64,000 nucleotides of DNA from assembly GCA_001632425.1 (NCBI GenBank), contig KV425554.1, forward strand, positions 418,634 to 482,633, in the 5' to 3' direction. Positions within the stretch are counted from its first letter, which is position 1; each line of letters begins with the position of its first letter. The DNA is from Neolentinus lepideus HHB14362 ss-1 (Eukaryota; Basidiomycota; Agaricomycetes; Gloeophyllales; Gloeophyllaceae). The notes below the pieces were generated by a model. It worked only from the letters and a program-made list of their open reading frames with translations, did not search any database and was not told the origin of the DNA. The translations under genes and the position numbers were made by a program. Shown here in pieces: positions 54,622-64,000 of the stretch.

Positions 54622-57600
54622 AATGGTCACGACACAACCACCTCCGCAACTAATGACAGGACTCTATATCGACGCGTATTACGCCGCGCACGGACACAAA
54701 GCGAGAGTCGGGAGCAAGCGCAAGGTGGCTGAGACGGGCAGCAACGGAGAGAATAAAACAAGGAATGAAGCCTAAAAGCGCTCGGTTGCCGGGCTTGCGC
54801 TGCAGCGATCATCAGCATGACGCATTCCCTCTGTCTAGGGCCGTCGCACTCGGAGACCGGCATCCCGGCATCCCTAGCTTCCGCCGGCTTTCGTGGACTT
54901 ACTCCGGCCTGTTGCCGGACTACCTGCCAACAGCCGTCCTCCAGTCCAGCCGAGGTGGGATACGTATTCCGTCCTGCACGACGTCTCCGAGCCTAGCTCA
55001 ACAATGTCTCAGACCCCGTCGATTAGGAAGCAAACTGGGCCCATTATTCATCAAGGAACATTTCATTCATGTTTAGGTGATCCGATTCCACCCTGATATG
55101 TCGTGCGGGCTGGCCTGTCAGAAGATCCCCGGGAGGAAGCGGCGAGTATGAGATTGCATCAAGTGATTGCGATAATAGCACGCCGGGTGGTGTCGTTTTG
55201 CTTGGATGACTGTATTTCGGTCTAACAATCTCCGTGTCTCGCGGTCGGAGGTATGTCATAAGCAACTAGACCTCGTTTCGACTGACTAGAAGCTCGAACC
55301 ATTCGTCGTCTCCTTGCTTTCGATTTCCTGGCATCTACATTATTCGGATGCTTCGTTTATTGTTTTTTCTGATATAGGAATGCCGGACTTCACGTGTGAA
55401 CCTCGCTGGACGTGCGTGTTGACCTTGTATTTCTGGATCAACAGGGTCCTTACGCCAATCGAACCTCGCAACGAGTTCCCAGTATCGCCTTGGTGAGGTG
55501 AGGTGCGTTGACCACTCAGATATCATGCAGTACGTTGGACTCGTCTACTGTCATATTGCAGCGTCGCTGTCCGGTGACCGAGATGACCATCGTCTCCGCG
55601 CGCATGTGCAAATTATTTCTCTGCTGAGGCTGATCCTTGTCAACACGTTAGCCTCAAGACCCGGGATCAGGTCTTCCTGACATTACGAGCCATTTCTATA
55701 AGCACCTTGTTCACGAGTTATAATGGCAAGGCAGGTCCCTCTTTTATTTCGCAGTGCTTTGTTCCGCTCCCCGTCTAGGGCGCCGGGTCGCACCCGGCTT
55801 ACCTGAGCCCACTGGACAAATCATTGGGTGGCTCGGAGGCTTTGTCCATAGACAGTCGTTTCTAGGGTACCAGCGGGCTAAGGCCCGGAGTATGTTTGGT
55901 CCGCATCATTCATCTCGGTGAGCTGTTTTGTATATTTCTGCATTCGTGCAAGTGAATGATGCACCGCTACTAAGTATGAACCAATGAATGTGGCTTTGGA
56001 CTACCCTCTCCGAGCTCGGCAGCTCTTCCATTCAGTCTCACTCGATTATAGTCTGACTGGTCGAAGCACAATGTCCTCATCGATTCCCGCCACTCTGAGA
56101 GCATACTCATCTCGAAGGCTAACGCCCGACTTACCATTGATCTTTATCTTTAGTGCGTGTGCAGCGGTGCCGCTGCTACGGATTATTCTCATGCAAGGTG
56201 GGACAACTTCCAATTCACGAGGGTTCCATGACCGAGGTTTTTGGCTTCGATAGGCCTCTTTTGTCAGCGAATGTAGTTGTCGTTAGTCTTACGGTAATAA
56301 AAGAGATGAAATTTTTATGCTTAACTGCGAACAGAGGGAACTACTATTACTAACTATGAAAGACTTGGCATACATGGATGTCGGACGAATTCGAAGATGA
56401 GCACAGCATGCAGTACCTGCTATGCCACAAAACATATTTTTACTCATCACACAATGGGCTAGTTACCGGATGTATTTTTATATACTGACAGTTCGAGAGC
56501 AGAATCATAGGGTGCTCAGGCTGTGGCTGTTCGCCAGGGCTGAGCTGGACGTATGGGCGAACACCAGGCCAGATTGTTGTTTCAGCTCGATATCTCCCGA
56601 CTTTGATGTGCCCAAGTTCATCACTTCGTCTGCATCACGGAGATTGAGGTAGAGCCGACAGCCCTACGTGAAGTTCGTCACCTTCCGACATTGAAGCCTG
56701 GTCCAAAGACCATATTGCTTACCCCGATGGCGTAAACAGGCGGTGCCAACCTAAGTAAAGCGTCACACGTTATTACCAGAGGTAGTTCTGCGACGACATT
56801 ACTCACACTTCTGAAATTGCCGCAAGCTCTCGACCCGGGAAGACCAGCATGATCACCATAGATGATACGGAGACCACTGTTACACGTGAGGTCCGATAAG
56901 TACCATGCAATTTGCGTTGCAAAACGTACCGAGATACCTGCAAGAAAATGCGTCGGATGCGAATACGAGTCAACCAAGGTGACATTGCTCACATGCAGTA
57001 GTACATGACCCCATCTCTCGCCAAGAGATAAGACAACGGAGCAAGTCTGGGGAATGGAGTTCTGTTATCGAGAGAGCTAGTTCGAATCAGGGTGCTCAGT
57101 GCGAGAACTGTCTTGTATAAAGTCAGCAGCAAGAACGTTGCTGTTCTCCTTCAGCTTTTGTCATTCACTTAGTTGTAGAGATAACACACATGACAATGTT
57201 AATCCGGGAATCCTTGTTTTTGACTGGTCAGCCACTCAGGAAATATACCCACAAGACCTACCAAATCAGATAGAGTATATTGGCTTCGAAGGTACCATAG
57301 GTGCAGCCGGGTAACGTATCCGAGATTCCGGGGATAGGATGGACTGAGTTTGCTAATTTGACAGCAGCAACAATGTCGGTCTGGCAGGTTACAATTTCCA
57401 ATAGCTGGTGAAATACGAGCAAAGGAAGCTCTCACCACAAATGTGACTAGAGCTCAATGTTCAGTCCAAGCGAGTACTCTCGGACGATGATGGGACTGAC
57501 CGAAGTACTCCAATGTGACTAGTACTATAACTGAGGAGGTATGATAAGACCAAGCCTCGAAATCACTCGGCGCTCATACCATTTTTATTCCCGTGGTAGA

Positions 57601-59706
57601 GTGCTCTCACCCTGAGGCCCAACATCGCGTCACCTAGGAGTGAGATAAGCGTGATGCCACCACTAAATAGACATCCGAGTCAAGACAACATATGAGAGTT
57701 GCAAAAAGCACATGAGACGCCCGAACCTCTTATACTTTGCCCAAGGAAGGCAGCTACATGTTGGGAGAATGATCAAATACCCTATTGCAAGACAAAGAAT
57801 TGACCCACAACTAGCAACCAAAACGAAGGTACGTAAGTTGTGGGACGCCCAAAGAGGCCCCGTAACTTACGCTAGACGGAAACCCGGTACTTGGGCCCAC
57901 TGTTCCGATGATCAGAAGGGTCATACATCCAGACGGAGAACCAATGTACCTGAGACGTAGAATCTACAAATTGAAACTAGTTGAGAGACCGCATTACCAG
58001 GTAGGAATTTGTCTTTGAACGTACATCATGGTGATCACACAAATATATCTCAGAATGATGTAGAGGACTTTACTAAAGGTCCAGTTCGCCCTAATCGCCG
58101 GTAACTTGGTTGACGTGACTCCGGCTAAAGATGTAACGAACATGCTGACCTCCATACATGAGATACCTTCAAAACATGAGCAGTCGCAAGGAAAGGACTG
58201 AGAACATCATACCTCTCGCGGAAAGGTGAGGACAGTGTCGTAAAGGAGCCACATTGCGGCAGCCGCTGATTGATGGGGTGGCAGATGTTAGAAAGAATAC
58301 ACGTCACAAGCGGCAAAACTCTGACCGGTAAAGAGGTTCACGACATATATATCATGCACGAACTGAAGATATTGGTCGAAAAGCGTTTGACCAGCGATAA
58401 CGCCGAGGGACATTGTTCTGGTATAAATGATTTTCACGTGGAAAGAGGAGGATAGGAGCAGATAGCAGGGAGCGCTAGCAACGTTGTTTCGCGAGGATCA
58501 CATAAATATACTCGTTCACGGAACCCTTACCGGTGCATTGCTTCTTGCGTGGTTTCGTGATTTACGAGACATCATCGGACAAGTTCATGATGATCGCTTC
58601 TGTATCGATACAATTCAGTCCAACATTACCACATCAAGGCACGACATACTCTGCACCGCATATATGTTCTTGTTTGGATCACCTGCATCTCATAGAGATT
58701 CAAGTTATAGCTGGTACTAGAACTTGAATGCCCAGAAATGGCGGACAGATTGCTTCCGACCGACGAGGCCACGTCGAGTGCAAAACAGGTGGAGCTATTA
58801 GTGCTGCATCACGCCTACCTCTGCGATGACATGCAATAACTGGAACCCTGAACTGATTGCCGACGAGCAGTCGAGATGTGAACCTTAGCATACGTAGCCA
58901 CTGAGGAAGGTATAACTTCTTTTGAAACTTCTCCTCTGCACTTTTGACGAGCATTAGAGGCCGAGTCATCTGAGGCGAGAAGCACAGAATCCCAGTGAAC
59001 CTGTGTGCCCGAATCATGCATGAGGACAAGAGACATTGACAGTCAGAATGCAGGATAATAGTAACGTACTCATTCTTTGCCGTATACGAGTTCTTGGAGG
59101 GAACCAATTGTGTTGTCTCGGGATAACCATATGCTTAGAACCGACATCGATGTGCGATGATCACAGTCTCTTTCCAAACAAGAATGGAGAGACTGCTTCC
59201 AACCAACGAGGCAATGCAATGTTCCCTGTTTCAAGCACTGTTAGACATGGTTGGAAGTAAATTTGGCTGCTCAGGTGGAACTTCCGATCGATTGATTCTG
59301 AAGGAGATCATGGTGATGCGTACAAAGAACAGGGAAGCTGTAAATTCTTCCTCTAGCTTCAAACGAGGAAGAAGCCCACGCTCCGGTGAACTTGCGTACC
59401 CAAATTCCTATTCCCAAGATAGCGAGAGACAGGAAGAGCTCCGCCCTTAAGTACTTTGAATTCTCTGGTATGCCCCAAATTGAGGAGCGGAAGCAGTTAC
59501 AGTAGAAAGCGTTGACAGAGAGTTGATGTATCAAACACGAAACTGATGAGTCTCAAATCGATGCTATGCATTGAATCTGTCATGCGTATGAGTTCTTCGA
59601 TTCTGGCGCGGATGCACAAGGAATGTGATCTAGGGTTGATGATCCATCTGCTCGATCGTGTTGATTCGGATGATCAAGAACGTTGCCGAAAGTGTGTTCG
59701 AGCTGG
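54622..59706. other. gene-poor 5-kb region
   Basis: No intact gene recognised. Scattered hydrophobic frames may be decayed membrane-protein genes: plus 55379-55460 (RWTCVLTLYFWINRVLTP, loosely like the fungal DUF6533 N-terminus) and minus 56803-56985 (VSVSSMVIMLVFPGRELAAI). I cannot connect them across splice sites. The rest shows no repeat, RNA fold or long open frame. Confidence 0.35.
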
Positions 59707-60247
59707 TACAGTCGACTCTCTAACAACCCATACTCTGCTCTAACCCATACATTTTTGCGTCCACCAAGTTGGTTCCTAATTAATTTACGTGACAACCCAT
59801 ATCTCTGTAATATTCCATAACCCATGGCTTCTCAGCCAATCATAATCCATACATTTATTCCATTTTGGACAGAATTTACTATACTTGCTGCGACAATAGA
59901 CCAGAAATATTAGTTCTACAGCCGAAACTCATATGATATGATACTCGGAAGGGACCGGATGCTGCTCGCCACCCTTCATGTCACCATATCAGACGAGGAA
60001 GTCACGTGGATGAGCATATCAGGGAGCTGGAATCAGTTCTCGATGCAGATTACCGATTACTTTGCTCGAAACATTCATTCATGATATTATAGAACCTTCT
60101 AATAGTATTATTCTTGTATATATATAATTCGTATTTTAATGATATTTTAATGATATTTTAATGACCTCTCTCGCAACCCATACTCTGCAATAACCCATAC
60201 TTGGGGACGTCCACGGACCCGTATGGGTTATGAGAGAGTCGACTGTA
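59707..60247. mobile_element. TA-flanked MITE (Tc1/mariner-pogo-like)
   Basis: The element starts CAGTCGACTCTCT at 59709 and ends with the complement AGAGAGTCGACTG at 60245. It is flanked by TA at 59707-59708 and 60246-60247. The 537-bp interior is AT-rich with no long frame. A subterminal block AACCCATACTCTGC is repeated directly near both ends (59724 and 60175) and again inverted at the right end (GTATGGGTT). An 11-bp TAATGATATTT unit is repeated in tandem near 60136-60165. TA duplication and the CAGTCGACTC ends resemble pogo/Tigger-type elements; the superfamily is an inference. It ends 123 bp before the Rrp7 start codon. Confidence 0.7.
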
Positions 60248-60369
60248 ACCATGTTTTTGCTCGCAAATATAACATGCTGCGCTAGCTGTGGCAGTGCAAC
60301 GCTAGAGCAGCACAGCCACTCCTATGGGCAAATTCTGCGATCGACGGGCTCAAACTCTCTTCAGGATAA

Positions 60370-61373
60370 ATGGGCGGCCATAGCGCTCTGCCAACCTCTA
60401 TTGCTGGTTTCACGGTTATCCCTGTGGCGTACACATCCTCTACAGTGCACGTTCTATACGCGCGAAAACATGTCGGATCCAAGCGGGGAAGAGTTTCGGC
60501 AATTCCAGACGGTCGAACTTTATTCCTCGTCAACGTGCCCCCAGATGCAACAGAGCGAGAAATTGTCCTATTCTTCAAACACTGCGGTACCGTAGAGAAA
60601 GTGGTATTTGACTGGGAAGCTTCTGAGCCGACACAAGAACTTGAAACTAGTGACGAAGAAGATGAAGAGGCAGCAGAACCACAACAGGAACGGCATCCAC
60701 GAAAGAGGCGGAAATTGGCTAAGGGGGAGAAAGACAAGCCACCAAAAGTAGTCCCTTTACCCGAGCGACCACTACGGAAACTCAGAAAGACTGGGCATTC
60801 TGCACATGTTATTTTCTTGGACGATTCCTCCATGGAGCGTGCGCTGGCGCCTACGCAAAAGCCACGACCTTGGCCCATATCCCCCGAAGTGCCACACGGG
60901 CTAGCACATTATGCTGCATTATATGATTCTCTGCGACCTCCATTAGACGTCGTACGCGATCACGCGGACACTTGGATGGAGTTGTTCGACTACGAGCAGA
61001 CGAAGAAGAGACAAAAGTCAGAGTATCACAAAGGAGAGGCGATCGTCGACGAAGATGGATTCACGCTCGTTACAAGAGGTGGTGCTTACGGTCAGACTCT
61101 CGGCGGAGGAGTTGGAGTGGCGAGCAAGAGGTTCCAGGAGACGGGACAGGTGTCGAATAGGAAGAGGAAGAAGGAGCCGAAGGAGAAGGAGGATTTCTAT
61201 GCTTTCCAGAGGCGGGAGAAAAAGCGGAACGGTGAGCCAACCTCTACATATCTCCTGAAGGTGTACATTCATATTCTTTTTATGCAGAGTTGTTGGAACT
61301 GCAGAAAAAATGGGAATTAGACAAGGCGAAGGTAGAGGAGCTCAAGACGTCCAAGCGATTCAAGCCGTATTGA
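60370..61373 (+). CDS. RRP7: ribosomal RNA-processing protein 7 (Rrp7)
   Basis: Two-exon model: 60370-61231 and 61288-61373; 315 residues against 297 in yeast. The N-terminal part has a divergent RRM-like fold (RTLFLVNVPPDATEREIVLF, CGTVEKVVFD, GHSAHVIFLDDSSMERAL) with an acidic/basic insertion. The C-terminal Rrp7 domain shows TWMELFDYEQTKKRQ, IVDEDGFTLVTRGG, KKEPKEKEDFYAFQRREKKR and, in exon 2, ELLELQKKWELDKAKVEELK then RFKPY. Rrp7 joins the UTP-C part of the small-subunit processome and is needed for 18S rRNA production. The promoter is squeezed between the start codon and a MITE 123 bp upstream, so the element may contribute regulatory sequence. Confidence 0.92.
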
Positions 61374-61912
61374 GATCACTAATTTCCCCTGGTGTTCTAT
61401 CAACCTTGTCAACTCGAGAAACGCTTGCGAGTTCGTGCAGTACCTTGCAACTACGCGTTTGCCGTTGCTGCTTACGATGGACCAACGCGTCGACTTCAAG
61501 TTAGTCTGGAGCAGAGTCTCACTGATTCGGGTATTTGCTGAATACAGGAGACGTAGATACTCATTATGACCTACCAATGTGTTTGGGCGAGTAGTAGTGA
61601 CGTTCATTGGATCTGCCCATTGATAATTCTACAATGATCTTGTCTTCTGCTTTTTTTTGGAGATACATAACGAAGGTAGTGTCGGCTTATTCTTCTTCTG
61701 AATTTCTTCGAAGTTCGTCGCTGGCTTGAGTACTACGCCCTAGTATGGTTGTGTACCGCGCACCACCGATAATTATGTATCGAGCATGCATCAGAGATCT
61801 CGATAAAATAATTATGATCTGTGGTTTGGCTGTTGATGCATATGGCCGCTTCGATCAAGCTGAAGAAATGAAGGGACTTGGGCAAGAGGGCCACTGCTCT
61901 GCATGGCATGGG
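61374..61912. other. spacer downstream of Rrp7
   Basis: 539 bp including the Rrp7 3' UTR. No gene recognised. Confidence 0.45.
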
Positions 61913-62768
61913 TACGAGTCCTGAGGTCACTTGTTACATTTTCATATTAATTGTCTGAAATTTTTGTACTTCATTATAATTTAAAAATGGTCCAAAATGG
62001 ATTTTTAATTCTATTTTTATCTTATTTTAATCCATTTTTTGATTATGATGGGGTATGGAAATTTCTGACAACTCAGGACTCATAACAGTTACCATATTCA
62101 AATAATCACCCAAACAATTGTACAAGAAGGTGGATTAAGAACCCTATATACATACAGATGATTGTGGAAAACCAAAAGGAAAAAATATTGATGACCTCCT
62201 GAATGGCTCATCCGAATCCCTGGTATGACAATAATGCGAGATCTGATCAGCATACCAGGAACAAGGGTCTGAGACCTGACGTCCGACAAAGATCCTTCTA
62301 TAACCGCGCGAGAGATGGTCCATCCAATCAGAAGCCAGCGTTTCAAATCGACGCGGCGCACCGCCGCGCCACCCACTACAAACGGTCATTGAAGTCGAAT
62401 TCCCACGGTAAGAAAAACCTCAGAGAACATTTCGGGTACATCGAAGGCAAAAAAAACCCAAAAAATACAGGGATATTTCCAATAACGCATATATATAGCA
62501 TAAGCTTATATTAAAAAGGAGGAAGGAAACGGAGGGACTCCAAGACAGTGAGGAAGAGAATATTGATAAAAGGGACTACAAAATGAGTTTGTAGTCTCTT
62601 TGTAGTGATCACTACAAACGGACTATAAATCTGAGATTCAAATTTGTGATTAGCACTACAAATATTTTGAAACACCGATTACTCGGCACGAGTTCCCATG
62701 AAGGACATCGTTCAGCAACCCGCTCATTTTGAGCATACAAACTCATCCTTCGTACCTCAGGACTCGTA
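61913..62768. repeat. possible TIR element bounded by 15-bp inverted repeats
   Basis: TACGAGTCCTGAGGT at 61913-61927 is perfectly inverted at 62754-62768. If the outer TA is a target duplication, the repeats are 13 bp. A third, imperfect copy (CTCAGGACTCATA) ends near 62088. The interior is AT-rich with no coding potential seen and contains a cluster of TTTGTAGTC-type palindromes. It could be one 856-bp element or two nested ones. Confidence 0.45.
62574..62618. repeat. palindrome cluster
   Basis: GACTACAAA (62574-62582) pairs with TTTGTAGTC (62588-62596). It is followed at once by the perfect 20-bp palindrome TTTGTAGTGATCACTACAAA at 62599-62618. The shared CTACAAA core recurs at about 62655. 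Confidence 0.8.
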
Positions 62769-62796
62769 ACACTGTGGGAAACCCAGTCTTTAACAG

Positions 62797-62872
62797 CCTG
62801 CAAAATGTTGATCAAAAGGTATTATCAGCCAATCAGAGGGCGAGAAATACCTTTTGATCAACATTTTGCAGG
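62797..62872. repeat. 27-bp perfect inverted repeat with 22-nt loop
   Basis: Arms at 62797-62823 and 62846-62872 are exact complements (the left arm begins CCTGCAAAATG) around a 22-nt loop. The transcript would form a long perfect hairpin of small-RNA-precursor size. It could also be a minimal MITE. Confidence 0.85.
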
Positions 62873-63779
62873 TCCTCAAAGAGTGGGACTCCCGCAGTGG
62901 GAAGGGCGTCAGAATGTAAATGGCTAGGCTTAAGTGGTCTTAGTCTATCAGGTCTCTCGCAGGTATCCCTATGTGTGATGTCATTGTGGAGGACTACTTT
63001 GGATGTGTTGGTGCTCTGAACATTGAACAATGAATTTGAAAATATATTTTGCCCTCCAGGGCTGCGGTGCTCTCATTTTTATTGGCTACACAATCATCAG
63101 CAATACAGTGTGTCAAATCTGTTTCGAAATTCCGCGACATGGCCTCGCACCAAGCGCAAACATATACATGACTTATTAATGCACTGTCACGGCGGCATTC
63201 AAGGCGGACAAGCAAGTGAGTGAATTAATGGTGATGGCGTTGACACAGATGAGGACAGCGAGAGAGATCTCCTCAAATGAGGAAAGGCTCATATTGGACC
63301 TCTGTTTCAATATGAGTCCCTTATTCAACTATTTGTCTGACACATCGAATATTGCCGCAAGTATATATATTCGGTTGATAATGCATTTGTGATGCTCCGG
63401 ACTGTTCCAGTCCGTTTCCCAAATAACCTCGACAGAAATCTAGCACTTGTTATTTAATAACCATTCAAGCCATGTATTACTCTAGCCTCCTTGTTCTTTA
63501 TCCCGACTTGGCACAGAAAACCTATATAAACCCTACGTAGACGCCTGTACTAGTCCAGTGGATGCAGAATATCCAAAAGCTTACAACAGTCTTATTTTGT
63601 GTGAATCTTCACTCGTGTAGTGATACCATTACTTGCGTGACACTAGCACTACATATTTTTGACTGCACCTAGCTTTCATCTAAACTCTTACTTGCTTCAA
63701 GTCGTACTCGGGCAACACTCGGTCTGATCAACCAAGTCTTCTGATAGCGACACACTACAATCTCCAATTTTATTCGAAT
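62873..63779. other. AT-rich region upstream of retroelement ORF
   Basis: About 900 bp without a gene. A TATATAAA box lies at 63523-63530, 250 bp before the open frame, so this may include a promoter-bearing leader or a 5' LTR. A segment starting TGTCTGACAC near 63339 and ending in GACACA near 63755 would have TG...CA limits, but with one copy only an LTR cannot be shown. Confidence 0.3.
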
Positions 63780-64000
63780 ATGTCTCCTACTCGTTATTCT
63801 CTCAGAAGCCAAGCCCGTGTACCTCCTCAAACAGTACTACGAGGGAGAGGAGGCCCGCATGGCCGAGGTATGTCAGTTCATTCAGCACCAAATACTAAAG
63901 ATTCTTCTTTAGACCCTCTTACGTCAGACTCAGAAAGTACTGCGTCGGCACCCACATCTACCTCGGGACGCACATATGCGCAGGTAGCGGCGGTGCATAG
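63780..64000 (+). CDS. N-terminus of probable retroelement polyprotein, cut by window end
   Basis: An ATG at 63780 opens a frame that runs off the window after 73 codons. It starts MSPTRYSLRSQARVPP, then an RGRGGPHGRG basic patch, a Ser/Thr-rich stretch and SGRTYAQVAAVH. Basic RYxLRSQ-type openings and a YAQVA motif are common at the start of fungal retrotransposon gag/ORF1 proteins; I infer this from general resemblance only. No other domain is visible. Confidence 0.4.
   Translation, partial: MSPTRYSLRSQARVPPQTVLRGRGGPHGRGMSVHSAPNTKDSSLDPLTSDSESTASAPTSTSGRTYAQVAAVH

Overview
This window is nuclear DNA from a filamentous basidiomycete, most likely an Agaricomycete. The evidence is short, dense spliceosomal introns (mostly 46-100 nt, GT-AG with CTRAC/CTGAC-like branch points), fungal-type gene families, F-box/LRR paralogues, non-autonomous DNA elements and the start of a retroelement. 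Almost every real gene is split, so I rebuilt the coding sequences exon by exon, using reading phase, splice signals and family conservation. The exon joins are my models; no transcript data were available.

Layout. 1-1185: 3' part of a GATA zinc-finger gene. 1186-4898: gene-poor. 4899-6193 (-): SnoaL/NTF2-like protein, divergent from 6417-8807 (+), a ketopantoate reductase. 9120-10534 (+): Dsc2/UBAC2-like rhomboid-CUE membrane protein. 10678-12823 (-): eIF3d, sharing a 90-bp divergent promoter with 12914-14056 (+), the splicing factor Ist3/RBMX2. 14390-15251 (-): Rcf2-like HIG1 protein. 15603-18262 (-): coiled-coil, tail-anchored protein. 18760-21848 (+): Nop14. 22238-23820 and 25326-26887 (both -): two F-box/LRR paralogues, the second broken. 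A poly(A)-tailed retroposon and a TIR element containing a 620-bp assembly gap lie between them. 28273-32169 (+): PP4 regulatory subunit Psy2/SMEK. 32703-35853 (-): Scw1/Whi3-type RRM protein. 37495-37788 (-): small membrane protein. 40426-43863 (+): TRP/Pkd2-like channel. 44017-46685 (-): CNH-like propeller protein. 47119-48447 (-): unknown protein, divergent from 48584-50159 (+), a Nop13-like two-RRM protein. 50303-52547 (-): Tpa1/Ofd1 prolyl hydroxylase. 53454-54621 (-): multi-span membrane protein. 54622-59706: gene-poor. 59709-60245: TA-flanked MITE just upstream of Rrp7 (60370-61373, +). 61913-63780: repeat-rich DNA. 63780-64000: first codons of a probable retroelement polyprotein.

Most recognised genes are housekeeping: rRNA processing (Nop14, Nop13-like, Rrp7), translation (eIF3d), splicing (Ist3), respiration (Rcf2), pantothenate synthesis, and ER quality control or sterol sensing (Dsc2-like, Tpa1/Ofd1). 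They are neighbours, not a pathway cluster. I found no secondary-metabolite cluster, CRISPR array, tRNA or rRNA.

The most unusual signals are a predicted one-nucleotide exon in the SnoaL-like gene, a textbook retroposon insertion, a F-box pseudogene whose two lesions could be removed together by a new intron, GC-AG introns, and several unassigned inverted-repeat elements.
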